Part shown: positions 1 to 8,092 of the stretch, one piece after another
Layout of the letters: each line of letters begins with the position of its first letter
Position numbering within the stretch: the stretch's first letter is position 1
From: CAYXVB01 sp964467785
GTDB taxonomy: Bacteria; Bdellovibrionota; UBA1018
Direction of reading: 5' to 3'
DNA length: 33,789 nt
NCBI GenBank assembly: GCA_964467785.1
Contig: CAYXVB010000016.1
Span: forward strand, 1 to 33,789
Notes under the pieces: model-generated
The model's database searches: none
What the model saw: only the letters and a program-made list of their open reading frames with translations
What the model was told of the DNA's origin: nothing
Translations under genes and position numbers: made by a program

Positions 1-1
1 C

Positions 2-151
2 AACCCACACGGGCTGTATGACATGCATGGGAACGTTTGGGAATGGGTGCAGGATAGATGGAAGGATACCCGACCTGCTCACGTGGTGGATACTCGCTCG
101 CCTTGGAAAACGAGTTCCAAGCGAATCAGTGGAGTCTCCCAGGAAATTTGA
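2..151 (+). CDS. C-terminal fragment of a formylglycine-generating-enzyme (SUMF1/FGE-sulfatase) domain protein, 5' end outside window
   Basis: An open frame enters from the left edge and stops with TGA at 149-151. It reads NPHGLYDMHGNVWEWVQD near its start, the hallmark of the FGE-sulfatase/SUMF1 family, whose members include formylglycine-generating enzymes, EgtB-like sulfoxide synthases and structural C-type-lectin-fold proteins. Family members normally continue into an RGGS-W segment and end with a GFR motif. Here the frame stops about 30 residues after the motif without either. Frame +1 contains a CSRGGY segment at 79-96, so a small indel near 60-90 is possible, but that frame then stays open to 405 without a GFR end. 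It is therefore either a degenerate tail or a frameshifted gene. Which SUMF1 subtype it is cannot be judged from 49 residues. Confidence 0.7.
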   Translation, partial: NPHGLYDMHGNVWEWVQDRWKDTRPAHVVDTRSPWKTSSKRISGVSQEI

Positions 152-164
152 TAATGAATTCCAG

Positions 165-1139
165 ATGCCCGATTTTCGATCCGGACGCTCTGGAAAACTC
201 AAACCGTTCCTCGACCGGCTTTACGATCGTTATCACCGGCCGGAATACCTGTCTTCGGATCCGCTTGAGTTCGCGCACCGGTTCGCGGACCCGCATGATC
301 GCGAGGCGGTCGCACTCGTCTCCGCCTTGCTCGCATACGGAAATGTCAGACAGATCCGGAAGTCCGTGGAGGACTTCCTTTTCCGGGTGCGGGCCGCGGG
401 CCTGACTCCTTCCGGATGGGTCCGGTCCCTCGGATCCGCGCAGGGACTTGCGCGCGCCGAGCCCGCATTCGAGGGCTTTGTGCACCGCTTTCAGAATGGA
501 GGGGACCTGATCGCATTGTTCCGCCTCTTGGAGCGGAGCTGGCGTGAATATGGGGCCATGGGGGCCCATTTCCTTTCTCACCATCGGGCAGGAGTTGAAG
601 GGGGCATCACCGCCGGCCTCGACGGTCTCATCGCGGATTGGAAAGGCTGGATCGCGGAAATGCCCGCCACGCGTTTGAGTCCCGGCTTCGGCCATTTTCT
701 GACGGCTCCGGTGGACGGCAGCTGCTGCAAGCGTTGGTGCATGTTGATCCGCTGGATGGGGCGCGAACGAGGCGCGGAAGGGGACCTGGACCTGGGTCTC
801 TGGCGCGAAGGGAGTCCGCTTGCGGCGACATTTCCTCCAGGCAAGGCGCTTCGCGCTTCTGAATTGGTGATCCCACTGGATACGCACACGGGCCGCATTT
901 CGCAGTACCTTGGTTTGACCCGGCGCAAGAGCCTCAACTGGAAAGCGGCACTCGAGGTGACTCGAGCGTTGAAATCATGTGATCCGGAGGACCCCGTGCG
1001 CTATGATTTCGCCCTGGCGCGGCTCGGAATCCTCGACCGTTGCCAGCGGAAATACCGCAAGGAGATCTGTTCCGAATGCGAACTGGTGAAAGTGTGCAAG
1101 TGGGGAAGCCGCAGTTTGCGCAAAGAAAAGCGAAGCTGA
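165..1139 (+). CDS. TIGR02757 family protein, HhH-GPD/endonuclease III-like
   Basis: The protein matches the TIGR02757 family (about 250-320 aa), of unknown biochemical role. I chose ATG 165 (324 aa) because family homology begins just after it (PFLDRLYDRYHRPEYLSSDP); an upstream ATG at 18 would add 49 residues that overlap the SUMF1 tail. The C-terminal half shows landmarks of the endonuclease III superfamily: PLDTHTGRISQYLGL with Asp about 239, at the place of the catalytic Asp of VDTH in EndoIII, and a terminal cysteine set C293-x8-C302-x2-C305-x5-C311, close to the C-x6-C-x2-C-x5-C [4Fe-4S] loop of EndoIII/MutY. The sequence thus suggests a Fe-S DNA-glycosylase-like fold; activity on DNA is inference. 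The gene overlaps the next reading frame by up to 100 bases, depending on that gene's start. Confidence 0.85.
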   Translation: MPDFRSGRSGKLKPFLDRLYDRYHRPEYLSSDPLEFAHRFADPHDREAVALVSALLAYGNVRQIRKSVEDFLFRVRAAGLTPSGWVRSLGSAQGLARAEPAFEGFVHRFQNGGDLIALFRLLERSWREYGAMGAHFLSHHRAGVEGGITAGLDGLIADWKGWIAEMPATRLSPGFGHFLTAPVDGSCCKRWCMLIRWMGRERGAEGDLDLGLWREGSPLAATFPPGKALRASELVIPLDTHTGRISQYLGLTRRKSLNWKAALEVTRALKSCDPEDPVRYDFALARLGILDRCQRKYRKEICSECELVKVCKWGSRSLRKEKRS

Positions 1140-2374
1140 GGGAGGGAATCCTTTCAGCGGGTTTCGGGACTTATCTGGCGAGCGCCCTTGTATCCATGGC
1201 CGCGATGAGTATCGGCGCCGCCGTTTTTTTGGCCTGCCTGATTTACGGAATCGGCGGAGCCAAATCATTTTGGGAAAAGTTGAAGGAAGTCGCGCGTGAG
1301 CCGGCGATGCGGATCTACCTGTGGCTTGCGGCGGCGCTCGGTGCGGCCTGCGCGCTCAGCCTCGTTTCGGGCCTGCTTTTTCCACTCGGATATGGCGGAA
1401 AATTCGTAAGCATCCGGCTGGATCAAGATCTACCCAAGCTCTGGTACCTCGTGTGGCCGTTGCCGCTCGTCGTTGGCTGGCGGGCGCTCGGCAAGGGGGC
1501 GCGTGTCCGCGCGCTGCGCACCTGGCTCCTTTTCTTTGGACTCATCTCAGTAATCGGCATCGCTCAGTTTTTTACGGGCTGGCCGCGGCCGCAGTCCATT
1601 CCCGGTACTTCGCACTTTCACGCAACGATGTTCCTCGGTCACCATTTGTCCACGGCCAGTATCTGGATCTTTCCGTTCTTCATCTGCCTTGAGGGCGCCA
1701 GTCGCGCCAATCTCGCGGAAAAGCTGGGGCTCGCGCGCGGATCGCTCGCTGTTTTGGCCACGCTTTCGGCGATGACCTTGATGCTGACCTGGTCGCGCAC
1801 TCTCTGGGTGGCGCTCCCCGCCGCCGCCCTCGTTTGGGTCTGGTTGTCCTTGCCCCGCAAGGTGAGCATTTCCGTGACCATCGCTGTGGCGATCGCGATG
1901 GCCGCGGCTTCGCGGCATCCTGTCATCCAGCAGCGGTACGCCGATGGCTATGGACTGATGACCCGGATGGAGCTCTGGAAGGCCAACTTGGAGTTTCTCA
2001 AGCAGCGTCCGCTCTTTGGCGTTGGCTGGCGTCATAACAACGAGCTTTCCGGCTATTACCTCATGGATCTCACCCGCAGCCCGGACGTTTTCTCGGGACA
2101 TGCGCACAACAATGTCCTCGATTTCCTCGCGGGCACGGGAGGCGTAGGCACTCTGGCTTGGTTTGCCTGGTGCGTCGGTGTCTTGGCGTTGCTCTATCGC
2201 CCCGCGGCTCCGAGCGTATTGCGTCGGGCGCTGCTGAGCGCCTGGATCGCGTTCCACATCAATGGTCTGACGCAGCTCAATTTCTGGGAGGGCAAAGTCA
2301 CCCATCAGATGATGATCGCGGTGGCATTAGGCTTGGCCTGGCGTGAAAACGCGGCTCGAAAGGAGAAGGCGTGA
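1040..2374 (+). CDS. O-antigen ligase / polymerase-like membrane protein (Wzy_C family)
   Basis: A polytopic inner-membrane protein with about ten or more hydrophobic segments. The Wzy_C/WaaL-type features are a TWSRTLWVALPAA segment followed by a large periplasmic loop region carrying FGVGWRHNNE and GHAHNNVLDFLAGTGG; the H-x-H-N-N element is typical of O-antigen ligases and polymerases. Such enzymes join or transfer lipid-linked glycans at the periplasmic face. The start is uncertain: ATG 1040 overlaps the upstream gene by 100 bases, GTG 1094 or 1100 is possible, and ATG 1196 falls inside the first membrane segment. A GAGGGAGGG at 1138-1146 looks like a ribosome site but has no good start 5-10 bases after it. 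The 3' end overlaps the next gene by 4 bases (GTGA), marking an operon. Ligase versus polymerase cannot be told from sequence alone. Confidence 0.82.
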   Translation: MPAEIPQGDLFRMRTGESVQVGKPQFAQRKAKLREGILSAGFGTYLASALVSMAAMSIGAAVFLACLIYGIGGAKSFWEKLKEVAREPAMRIYLWLAAALGAACALSLVSGLLFPLGYGGKFVSIRLDQDLPKLWYLVWPLPLVVGWRALGKGARVRALRTWLLFFGLISVIGIAQFFTGWPRPQSIPGTSHFHATMFLGHHLSTASIWIFPFFICLEGASRANLAEKLGLARGSLAVLATLSAMTLMLTWSRTLWVALPAAALVWVWLSLPRKVSISVTIAVAIAMAAASRHPVIQQRYADGYGLMTRMELWKANLEFLKQRPLFGVGWRHNNELSGYYLMDLTRSPDVFSGHAHNNVLDFLAGTGGVGTLAWFAWCVGVLALLYRPAAPSVLRRALLSAWIAFHINGLTQLNFWEGKVTHQMMIAVALGLAWRENAARKEKA

Positions 2375-3489
2375 GCGCGGATCCGAAGCCCAGGGTTGTT
2401 GTCGATGCGCGTTTTGTGGGGCCGGTGCCTCACGGGGTCGCGCGCTATGTCTCGCGCCTCGCGGAAGGATTGGCGGATTTGCGCGACGGCGGAGCGTTGC
2501 CTTATGAGCTGGTCTTTTTGCGCGGGCGGGATACTCCCGTGGACGCGCTTCAGGGGTTTGGCACGGTGGAAGTGGGCGCCCCTTATCTCAGTCCATTCGA
2601 GTGGATCGAAATCCCTTCGATCCTCCGCAAGCTCAAGGCCGCCGCGTATCACAGTCCGACGTTCGCGAGCCTTCCTTCGTGTCCGTGTCCGCACATCATC
2701 ACGATCCACGATCTCAATCATCTGAGCTTTGGCGGATGGAAGGAGAGGCTTTATTACGAAAAGCTGCTCCGGCGATTCGCCCGCGAAGCAAGCGCGTTGG
2801 TCAGCATCTCGGAGTTTTCGCGCGCGGAGCTTGCGCGCTGGCTCGAGCGTCCTGAGTCGGGGATAGAGATCGTGCACAACGCTCTTGAACCCAAGTATCT
2901 GCTCTCGGTCGCGGACCAGGTCGCGGAGCCCGTCTTGGCCCGCCATGGATTACGCGCGCGCGGTTACTTCTTATGCATGTCCAATCCCAAGCCGCACAAG
3001 AACGTCGGCGCCTTGGTCCAAGCTTATGGCTCCTACCGCGAGCAGGCCCGCGCGGCAGGGCATGAGCCCTGGCCACTAGTGCTTTCCATGCGCGATTTCA
3101 ACGGGATCGAAGGCGTGCTCAACGCTGGCGGGCTCGCCGATGAAGAGGGCCATGCGTTGCTCGCCTCCGCAGGGGGCGTGGCATTTCCGTCCCTCTACGA
3201 AGGCTTCGGACTTCCTCCCGTCGAAGCGGCGCTCGCCGGAGTTCCGCTGGCGGTATCAGATATTCCGCCCCATCGCGAAGGCCTCGTCGACATCGGCCCC
3301 CAAGACGCGCTCTGGGTGCAGCCTCGGGATGTGGCCGGGTGGAGCGCGGCCTTGGCGCGTATCGCATCCGGCGCGCAGGGCCCGGTGCCGGCGGAGGTCC
3401 GGCCGCGGATTTTGAGCCGTTTCGGCGTGGCCCGCATGGGGCGCACTATGGACCAGATCTATCGTCGTGTGCTAGGTCTTCCGGTATGA
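2371..3489 (+). CDS. Glycosyltransferase, GT4/GT-B type
   Basis: A 372-aa retaining GT-B glycosyltransferase of the Glycos_transf_1 family. The N-terminal domain has HGVARYVSRLAEGL (21-34), HSPTFASLP (94-102) and TIHDLNHLSF (111-120). The C-terminal nucleotide-sugar domain starts at LCMSNPKPHKN (201-211) and holds the E-x7-E signature region SLYEGFGLPPVEA near residue 275-287. Start is GTG 2371, preceded by AAGGAGAAG and overlapping the upstream stop as GTGA. It overlaps the following decarboxylase gene by ATGA, so the genes are probably translationally coupled. It should add one sugar to a lipid-linked glycan at the cytoplasmic face; donor and acceptor are unknown. Confidence 0.88.
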   Translation: MSADPKPRVVVDARFVGPVPHGVARYVSRLAEGLADLRDGGALPYELVFLRGRDTPVDALQGFGTVEVGAPYLSPFEWIEIPSILRKLKAAAYHSPTFASLPSCPCPHIITIHDLNHLSFGGWKERLYYEKLLRRFAREASALVSISEFSRAELARWLERPESGIEIVHNALEPKYLLSVADQVAEPVLARHGLRARGYFLCMSNPKPHKNVGALVQAYGSYREQARAAGHEPWPLVLSMRDFNGIEGVLNAGGLADEEGHALLASAGGVAFPSLYEGFGLPPVEAALAGVPLAVSDIPPHREGLVDIGPQDALWVQPRDVAGWSAALARIASGAQGPVPAEVRPRILSRFGVARMGRTMDQIYRRVLGLPV

Positions 3490-4439
3490 AACACGTACTG
3501 ATCACCGGGGGTTCCGGGTTCATCGGGTCCCATCTTTGCGACGCCTTGCTCGCGAGAGGTTACGCGGTCACCGCGCTCGATAATCTCATCACGGGACGGG
3601 TCCAGAACATCGCCGAGGCCCGCAGGAATCCGAACTTCGATTTCGTCGAGGCGGACATCTGCAACCCGGTCGACGAGTCCAAGCTCAGGCTCGTCGCCAA
3701 ACACGGCCTGCACGGCGTGCTTCACTTTGCCTGCCCGGCGAGCCCGATCGACTTCGACAAGATCCCATTCGTGATCCTCGACGTGGACTCGATCGGCACC
3801 AAGAACGCCGTCGAGCTCGCGCTCCGGCACAAGGCCCGGCTGCTCGTGGCTTCGACCTCGGAAATCTACGGCGATCCGCTCGAGCATCCGCAGAACGAGG
3901 AATACCGCGGCAACGTGAGCACCACCGGCCCGCGCGCCTGCTACGACGAGACCAAGCGCTTTGCCGAGGCTTATGTGAGCACGGCTGTGCGCCACAAGGG
4001 GCTCAATGGCGGCATCCTCCGTATCTTCAACACTTATGGGCCTCGTATGCGCCCCGACGACGGGCGCATCGTGCCCGAGCTCTGCATGCAAGGGCTTAAA
4101 GGCGAGCCGCTTACCGTCCACGGAGAGGGCCAGCAGACTCGCAGCTTCTGCTTTGTTTCCGACCTGGTGGAAGGCATCATCCGTTTGTTCGAAAGCGGTG
4201 AGAAAGATCCGGTCAATCTCGGCAATCCGGTCGAGTATACGGTGCTCCAGTTCGCCCAAGCCATTCAGGAGCTAACCGGTGGCCGTTCGACGATCCGTCA
4301 TCTGCCGGCGCGTCCGGACGATCCGCGGCGCCGCTGTCCGGACATCACGCGCGCCCGCAAAGTGCTCGGTTGGGAGCCCAAGGTCGATCTCAAGACGGGA
4401 CTCAAGGCCGCGTTGGATTATTTCGCAGCCTACAAGTGA
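3486..4439 (+). CDS. SDR-family UDP-glucuronate decarboxylase (UDP-xylose synthase)
   Basis: A 317-aa extended short-chain dehydrogenase. The NAD-binding GGSGFIGSH lies at 8-16, the active-site Ser/Thr in ASTSEIYGDP (122-131), and the Y-x3-K pair is Y153/K157 in GPRACYDETKR. GNVSTTGPRACYDETKR together with RIFNTYGPRM-DDGR is the characteristic pattern of UDP-xylose synthases rather than of GalE or dTDP-glucose dehydratase. These convert UDP-glucuronate to UDP-xylose with tightly bound NAD. ATG 3486 overlaps the upstream stop (ATGA), and the stop shares one base with the next ATG (TGATG). The context suggests that xylose, or a sugar made from it, is part of the glycan built by this operon. No UDP-glucose dehydrogenase is in view, so UDP-glucuronate must come from elsewhere. 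Confidence 0.88.
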   Translation: MKHVLITGGSGFIGSHLCDALLARGYAVTALDNLITGRVQNIAEARRNPNFDFVEADICNPVDESKLRLVAKHGLHGVLHFACPASPIDFDKIPFVILDVDSIGTKNAVELALRHKARLLVASTSEIYGDPLEHPQNEEYRGNVSTTGPRACYDETKRFAEAYVSTAVRHKGLNGGILRIFNTYGPRMRPDDGRIVPELCMQGLKGEPLTVHGEGQQTRSFCFVSDLVEGIIRLFESGEKDPVNLGNPVEYTVLQFAQAIQELTGGRSTIRHLPARPDDPRRRCPDITRARKVLGWEPKVDLKTGLKAALDYFAAYK

Positions 4440-5572
4440 TGGGTCCGCGCGTCGCGCTCATTCATGACTGGCTCACTGGGATGCGCGGGGGTGAGTATGT
4501 CCTCGAGGCGATCGCGGAGCTGTTTCCTGGCGCCGAGCTTTTCACGCTCGTGGAGGCGCCCGGGACAATCTCTCCGGCACTCTCCCGGCTTAAGCGTCAT
4601 GTCAGCTGGCTTCAAAAAATGCCGGGCGGCGTGAGCCGCTACCGCCACTATCTTCCGCTCATGCCCAAGGCGATCGAGAGCTTTGACCTCACGGGTTTCG
4701 ACCTGATCGTCTCCTCCTCTCATTGCGTGGCCAAGGGCGTGCGTCGGCCCAAGGGTGCGGTGCACGTGAGCTACATCCATGCGCCGATGCGCTATATGTG
4801 GGACCGCTTTGACGAGTACTTTGGTCCGGGCAAGGCTTCGTTGACCGTTCGCGTGGCCGCGCATGCGGTCCGCGGGTATCTTCAGGGCTGGGATCGCCGC
4901 GCGAGCGCCGCGGGCAATGTTGATCTTTTGATCGCCAACTCTCGGTTCATCGCCGAGCAGATCGGGCGCGCCTACGGCCGCGAGGCCGAGGTGGTTTACC
5001 CGTTCGCGGATCTCTCCCGCTTCACTTTGCCACGCGAGCGGGGTTCAAGCTACCTCATGGTCACCGCTTTTGCGCCGTACAAGCGCGTCGATCTCGCGAT
5101 CGAGGCGTTTAATCGACTCCGGTTGCCGCTGCAGATCGTGGGTTCGGGCCAGGACCAAGCGCGACTGCGCGCGATGGCCGGCCCCACGGTGGAGTTCCTG
5201 GGCTCGGCCACCAATGATCGCGTCGCGGAACTTTATTCCCGTTGCCGGGCGTTCGTTTTTCCCGGTGTCGAAGACTTCGGCATTACCCCGCTTGAGGCGA
5301 TGGCCTCGGGCGCGCCGGTCATCGCTTATGGAGAGGGCGGTGCCGCTGAGACCGTGGTGGATGGCGTCACTGGACTGTTTTTCCGTCCGCAGACCGTGGA
5401 GGCGCTGATGGAAGCGGTGAACCGCGTCGAGTCAGGCGCGATCGCTTTCGAAGAAGCCGCGTGCCGCGCTCGGGCCGCGCTTTTTGCCAAGGAGCGCTTC
5501 CAAGAAGAGATGCGTGAGAAGATCCGCGCCGCGTGGGGTCGTGCGGGTAGGGGTTTGAGCGATCTTCCTTGA
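4439..5572 (+). CDS. Glycosyltransferase, GT4 family (second in operon)
   Basis: A 377-aa GT-B glycosyltransferase. The N-terminal acceptor domain begins RVALIHDWLTGMRGGEYVLE, typical of GT4 enzymes of O-antigen/capsule loci; HVSYIHAPMRYMWDRFDEYF and LIANSRFIAEQI follow. The C-terminal donor domain contains VTAFAPYKRVDLAIEAF, GSGQD, and FPGVEDFGITPLEAMASG with the E-x7-E pair, then GGAAETVVDGVTGLFF. ATG 4439 was chosen because it overlaps the decarboxylase stop by one base and directly precedes the conserved start. It is the last gene of the polysaccharide operon; about 80 bases separate it from the next gene. Many relatives act as mannosyl- or rhamnosyltransferases, but specificity cannot be read here. 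Confidence 0.88.
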   Translation: MGPRVALIHDWLTGMRGGEYVLEAIAELFPGAELFTLVEAPGTISPALSRLKRHVSWLQKMPGGVSRYRHYLPLMPKAIESFDLTGFDLIVSSSHCVAKGVRRPKGAVHVSYIHAPMRYMWDRFDEYFGPGKASLTVRVAAHAVRGYLQGWDRRASAAGNVDLLIANSRFIAEQIGRAYGREAEVVYPFADLSRFTLPRERGSSYLMVTAFAPYKRVDLAIEAFNRLRLPLQIVGSGQDQARLRAMAGPTVEFLGSATNDRVAELYSRCRAFVFPGVEDFGITPLEAMASGAPVIAYGEGGAAETVVDGVTGLFFRPQTVEALMEAVNRVESGAIAFEEAACRARAALFAKERFQEEMREKIRAAWGRAGRGLSDLP

Positions 5573-5654
5573 TGGACGAAACATGAGCGCTCGAGAGTGT
5601 CAGTCGATCGCTCTACCTGATTCGTGATAGATTTTCGGACAAGGAGATCCGCTG

Positions 5655-6026
5655 ATGAGATCAATCTATCGGGTAGCATTAGTCTGGGCATTTTCCATTT
5701 CGCTTGCCCATGCGGTGGGGAACTCCCCTCAGGGGCAGAAGGGCCACTTTTGCGAAGCGGACGCGCGCAAACGCGCGGACAAACTGTTGCGCCTGCACTT
5801 CGCCGATGACTCCACCTCGACTGAGATCAAGAATTTACGGATCGAAGAGGCGGTGACGGTCAAGGCCCCTGTCAAGAACACGATGGGTAAAGGTCGGTTC
5901 GACGTGCTTGAGGTCCATGGATGGGTTTATCGGGCGAGATATCGGATGCGTTTTCTTTACGCCCAAATCAAGGATCAATGTGCGCTGATGGGTCAGGAGA
6001 TCTTGGAGCTTTCAAGTCCATACTGA
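5655..6026 (+). CDS. Small secreted protein of unknown function
   Basis: A 123-aa protein not assigned to a family. Residues 1-20 form a signal peptide (basic MRSIYR, hydrophobic core, cleavage likely after AHA). The mature part has two cysteines (in GHFCEAD and KDQCALMG) that could form one disulfide, and a mixed alpha/beta look with repeated short hydrophobic strands (FDVLEVHGWVYRARYRMRF). An AAGGAG ribosome site at 5640-5645 supports ATG 5655. It is followed 13 bases later by the NamZ gene, with which it is probably cotranscribed, suggesting a periplasmic role. Function unknown. Confidence 0.75.
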   Translation: MRSIYRVALVWAFSISLAHAVGNSPQGQKGHFCEADARKRADKLLRLHFADDSTSTEIKNLRIEEAVTVKAPVKNTMGKGRFDVLEVHGWVYRARYRMRFLYAQIKDQCALMGQEILELSSPY

Positions 6027-6039
6027 GGTGGAGCGTCCG

Positions 6040-7287
6040 ATGAAATCTAAATGGAAGTTCGCAGTATTCCTCTTACTTCTCGTCGCAGTCGAACTGCGGG
6101 CGGATTCTTCTTCCGTAATTCCGGGAGCAGCAAGGCTTGAGGAGACGTCCTTCGCGCGATTGCTTGCTGGCAAACGCATCGGTGTCCTTGCTCATCATGC
6201 GAGCCGACTTCCGGATGGGAGCCATCTGGTGGATCGGCTCTATCAGATGGGATCCTCGTCGGTGGGGGCGCACCGAACCCGGTTCCAGCTCACGATGATC
6301 TTCGCGCCAGAACACGGCTATCGAAGCGTCGATGACAACCTCATGCCGGATTCGACGGATCCCGTGACGGGACTTCCGGTTTATTCGTTGTATGGTCCTC
6401 GCAAGGCGCCGACCGACGAGATGCTTTCGCGGCTCGACGTGGTCGTGATCGATCTTCAGGATGTGGGTTTGCGCTACTATACTTATCCCGCCACGATGGT
6501 CTACGTCATGCGCGCCTGTCAGCGGGCCGGCAAGCCAATCATCGTTCTGGATCGTCCCAATCCCCTCGGTGGGGAGGCCGTAGCAGGCGCGGTGCTCGAA
6601 AAATCCTTGGCCACGGGTGGTCTCACGACGCTTGCGATGGTACCGACCCGCCACGGCATGACTCTCGGAGAGCTGGCGATTTTGTATAATCACCTTCTGG
6701 GTATCCGCGCTGATCTCACCGTCGTGCCGATTTCTGGATGGAGTCGCGCTCAGCGTTGGCAGGAGACGGGGTTGAAGTGGTATCCACCTTCTCCGGCTTT
6801 GGTGGAAGTCGATCAAGCGGATCTTTATGCCGCCTTCGGAACCTTGGAAGCCGCCAATCTGGCGGTGGGACGGGGAATAGAGAACTCGGAGGCTTTTCGT
6901 CGTTACGGCGCTCCTTGGATTAGGGCGGATGAAGTCGCTGGGTTGGTCGCTCAACTCAACGCGCTCGCGCTGCCTGGGCTCGCCTTTGAGGCCGCGGAAT
7001 GGGTTCCGGATCGGGCGATATACCAAAAGAAGATTTGTCGCGGCTTCAAGGTTCGTATCACGGACGCGACTTCCATGGACGTTTTCCGGAGCCTGATCGT
7101 CGTATCCAGCGCCTTGAAAATGCGCTTTGGAGAGCGCTTGGATCTGGCCGGAACCCGTTCGATGCTCGGATCGTCGTGGCTTTTGGAAGGAATCGTGCGT
7201 AGCGTCGCTCCGGAAGTGCTGACGGCGCGGGCGCGGCAGGAGTCGGAAGATTTTCTTAGACTGCGCGCTCAAGCGCTGCTTTACTGA
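6040..7287 (+). CDS. namZ: NamZ-like exo-beta-N-acetylmuramidase (DUF1343, GH171)
   Basis: A 415-aa exported DUF1343 protein. NamZ of Bacillus subtilis, the studied member, removes non-reducing-end MurNAc from peptidoglycan strands. Visible family motifs are GKRIGVLAHHASRLPDGSH (44-62), IFAPEHGYR (87-95, with the conserved Glu91-His92 pair), GLPVYSLYGPRKAPT (111-125), VVIDLQDVGLRYYTYPATM (135-153), VLDRPNPLGGE (169-179) and PTRHGMTLGELA. A signal peptide spans about 1-21. ATG 6040 has GGAG six bases upstream and is preferred to GTG 6028. Neighbours include a deacetylase, MltA and a beta-lactamase-fold hydrolase, fitting a periplasmic wall-turnover role. Confidence 0.92.
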   Translation: MKSKWKFAVFLLLLVAVELRADSSSVIPGAARLEETSFARLLAGKRIGVLAHHASRLPDGSHLVDRLYQMGSSSVGAHRTRFQLTMIFAPEHGYRSVDDNLMPDSTDPVTGLPVYSLYGPRKAPTDEMLSRLDVVVIDLQDVGLRYYTYPATMVYVMRACQRAGKPIIVLDRPNPLGGEAVAGAVLEKSLATGGLTTLAMVPTRHGMTLGELAILYNHLLGIRADLTVVPISGWSRAQRWQETGLKWYPPSPALVEVDQADLYAAFGTLEAANLAVGRGIENSEAFRRYGAPWIRADEVAGLVAQLNALALPGLAFEAAEWVPDRAIYQKKICRGFKVRITDATSMDVFRSLIVVSSALKMRFGERLDLAGTRSMLGSSWLLEGIVRSVAPEVLTARARQESEDFLRLRAQALLY

Positions 7288-7292
7288 AGATC

Positions 7293-7907
7293 ATGTCGAG
7301 ACGAATACTCGTTGCCCCGTCGATCTTACTGGCGCTCCTCACAGGAGTAGCTCATGGCTCCGATACCTGCGAGCCTGGCAAATGGCGCGAGCTCGTTCAT
7401 GAAGCCACGCTCATCCAAAAGCATCCGAATCTTCTTCGTCGAAAAGACGGCGAGCTTGAGATCCGAGTCCGCAAAGGGGATGTCCTTCGATTCAAGGATT
7501 CAGGCCCCGAAGCGCAAGGCGCGTTTGATCACAAGAGGGCCTTTGCCGTAGGTCCCCGGGAGGATTGGATCGCGCTGATTGAGGCTCGTTTTGATTCGCT
7601 GAATTATCGTCTGGTTCATGCCGGTTCCGGCCGTTCAGAGACACTGAACGGCTGTCCGGTTTGGTCCGCCAAAGGAACCCATTTTGTCTCGGTGAACTAC
7701 GACCCGGATTCCGGACAAACGATCGATGATGCCACGCTTTGGTATTGCGCCCGGCCTTCTGAGTCCTGCCGTGAGATTTGGAAAGGCAAAGGCGGAGGCA
7801 AGAGCGCGCGCTGGACGGGCCAGACTTTGGAGCTCGAGCTTGCCCACGCCGGAACGATCAAGAAGGTGCGTTGCCGGCCTGACAAGGCCAAGGCCCGCTG
7901 TAAATAA
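7293..7907 (+). CDS. Secreted protein of unknown function
   Basis: A 204-aa protein, start ATG 7293, five bases after the NamZ stop, so almost certainly in the same transcript. Residues 1-22 are a signal peptide ending VAHG. The mature protein has five cysteines, among them SDTCEPGKW, NGCPVWSAKGTHF and WYCARPSESCREIW, suggesting disulfides. Its rhythm (AVGPREDWIALIEARF, then GCPVWSAKGTHFVSVNYDPD, then DDATLWYC, then a basic tail) recalls single blades of beta-propeller-like secreted proteins, but I recognise no family. The last 30 residues are rich in Lys/Arg. Periplasmic location is likely; role unknown. Confidence 0.75.
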   Translation: MSRRILVAPSILLALLTGVAHGSDTCEPGKWRELVHEATLIQKHPNLLRRKDGELEIRVRKGDVLRFKDSGPEAQGAFDHKRAFAVGPREDWIALIEARFDSLNYRLVHAGSGRSETLNGCPVWSAKGTHFVSVNYDPDSGQTIDDATLWYCARPSESCREIWKGKGGGKSARWTGQTLELELAHAGTIKKVRCRPDKAKARCK

Positions 7908-7931
7908 GTTAGACATTCGGGGTTCAATATG

Positions 7932-7952
7932 GCTGTCCAAGGATTGGACAGC
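7932..7952 (+). terminator. Perfect 9-bp hairpin after the NamZ operon, possible terminator
   Basis: GCTGTCCAA (7932-7940), a GGA loop, then TTGGACAGC (7944-7952): a perfect inverted repeat starting 24 bases after the preceding stop codon. Only a weak T-bearing stretch (TGATTTAT) follows, so it is not a textbook intrinsic terminator. It may instead stabilise the 3' end of the mRNA. The surrounding region 7908-8092 is AT-richer than the genes and holds no coding frame. Confidence 0.45.
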
Positions 7953-7974
7953 TGATTTATGCGTTTACAACTTA

Positions 7975-8004
7975 TTGAAATAGAACGGTTTTTTTATCTA
8001 TACC
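7975..8004 (+). promoter_or_regulatory. Possible sigma70-type promoter for the DUF4015/deacetylase pair
   Basis: TTGAAA at 7975-7980 and TATACC at 7999-8004, 18 bases apart with a T-rich spacer, lie about 90 bases upstream of the DUF4015 gene and after the hairpin at 7932-7952. The match is four of six at the -10 element. This is a consensus-based guess. Confidence 0.35.
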
Positions 8005-8092
8005 TGACTAAAAAAGTTGATTACCAGTGTCTTCGATCTTAAGCTGACCTCAGTTCATTTCATTTCCCAAGCGGAAGAGAGACGAGGTCACT

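Noticed and set aside
5573..5654. Stem between GAGCG (5586) and CGCTC (5616) after the glycosyltransferase operon
   Set aside because: Only five pairs with a long loop and no T run; not called a terminator.
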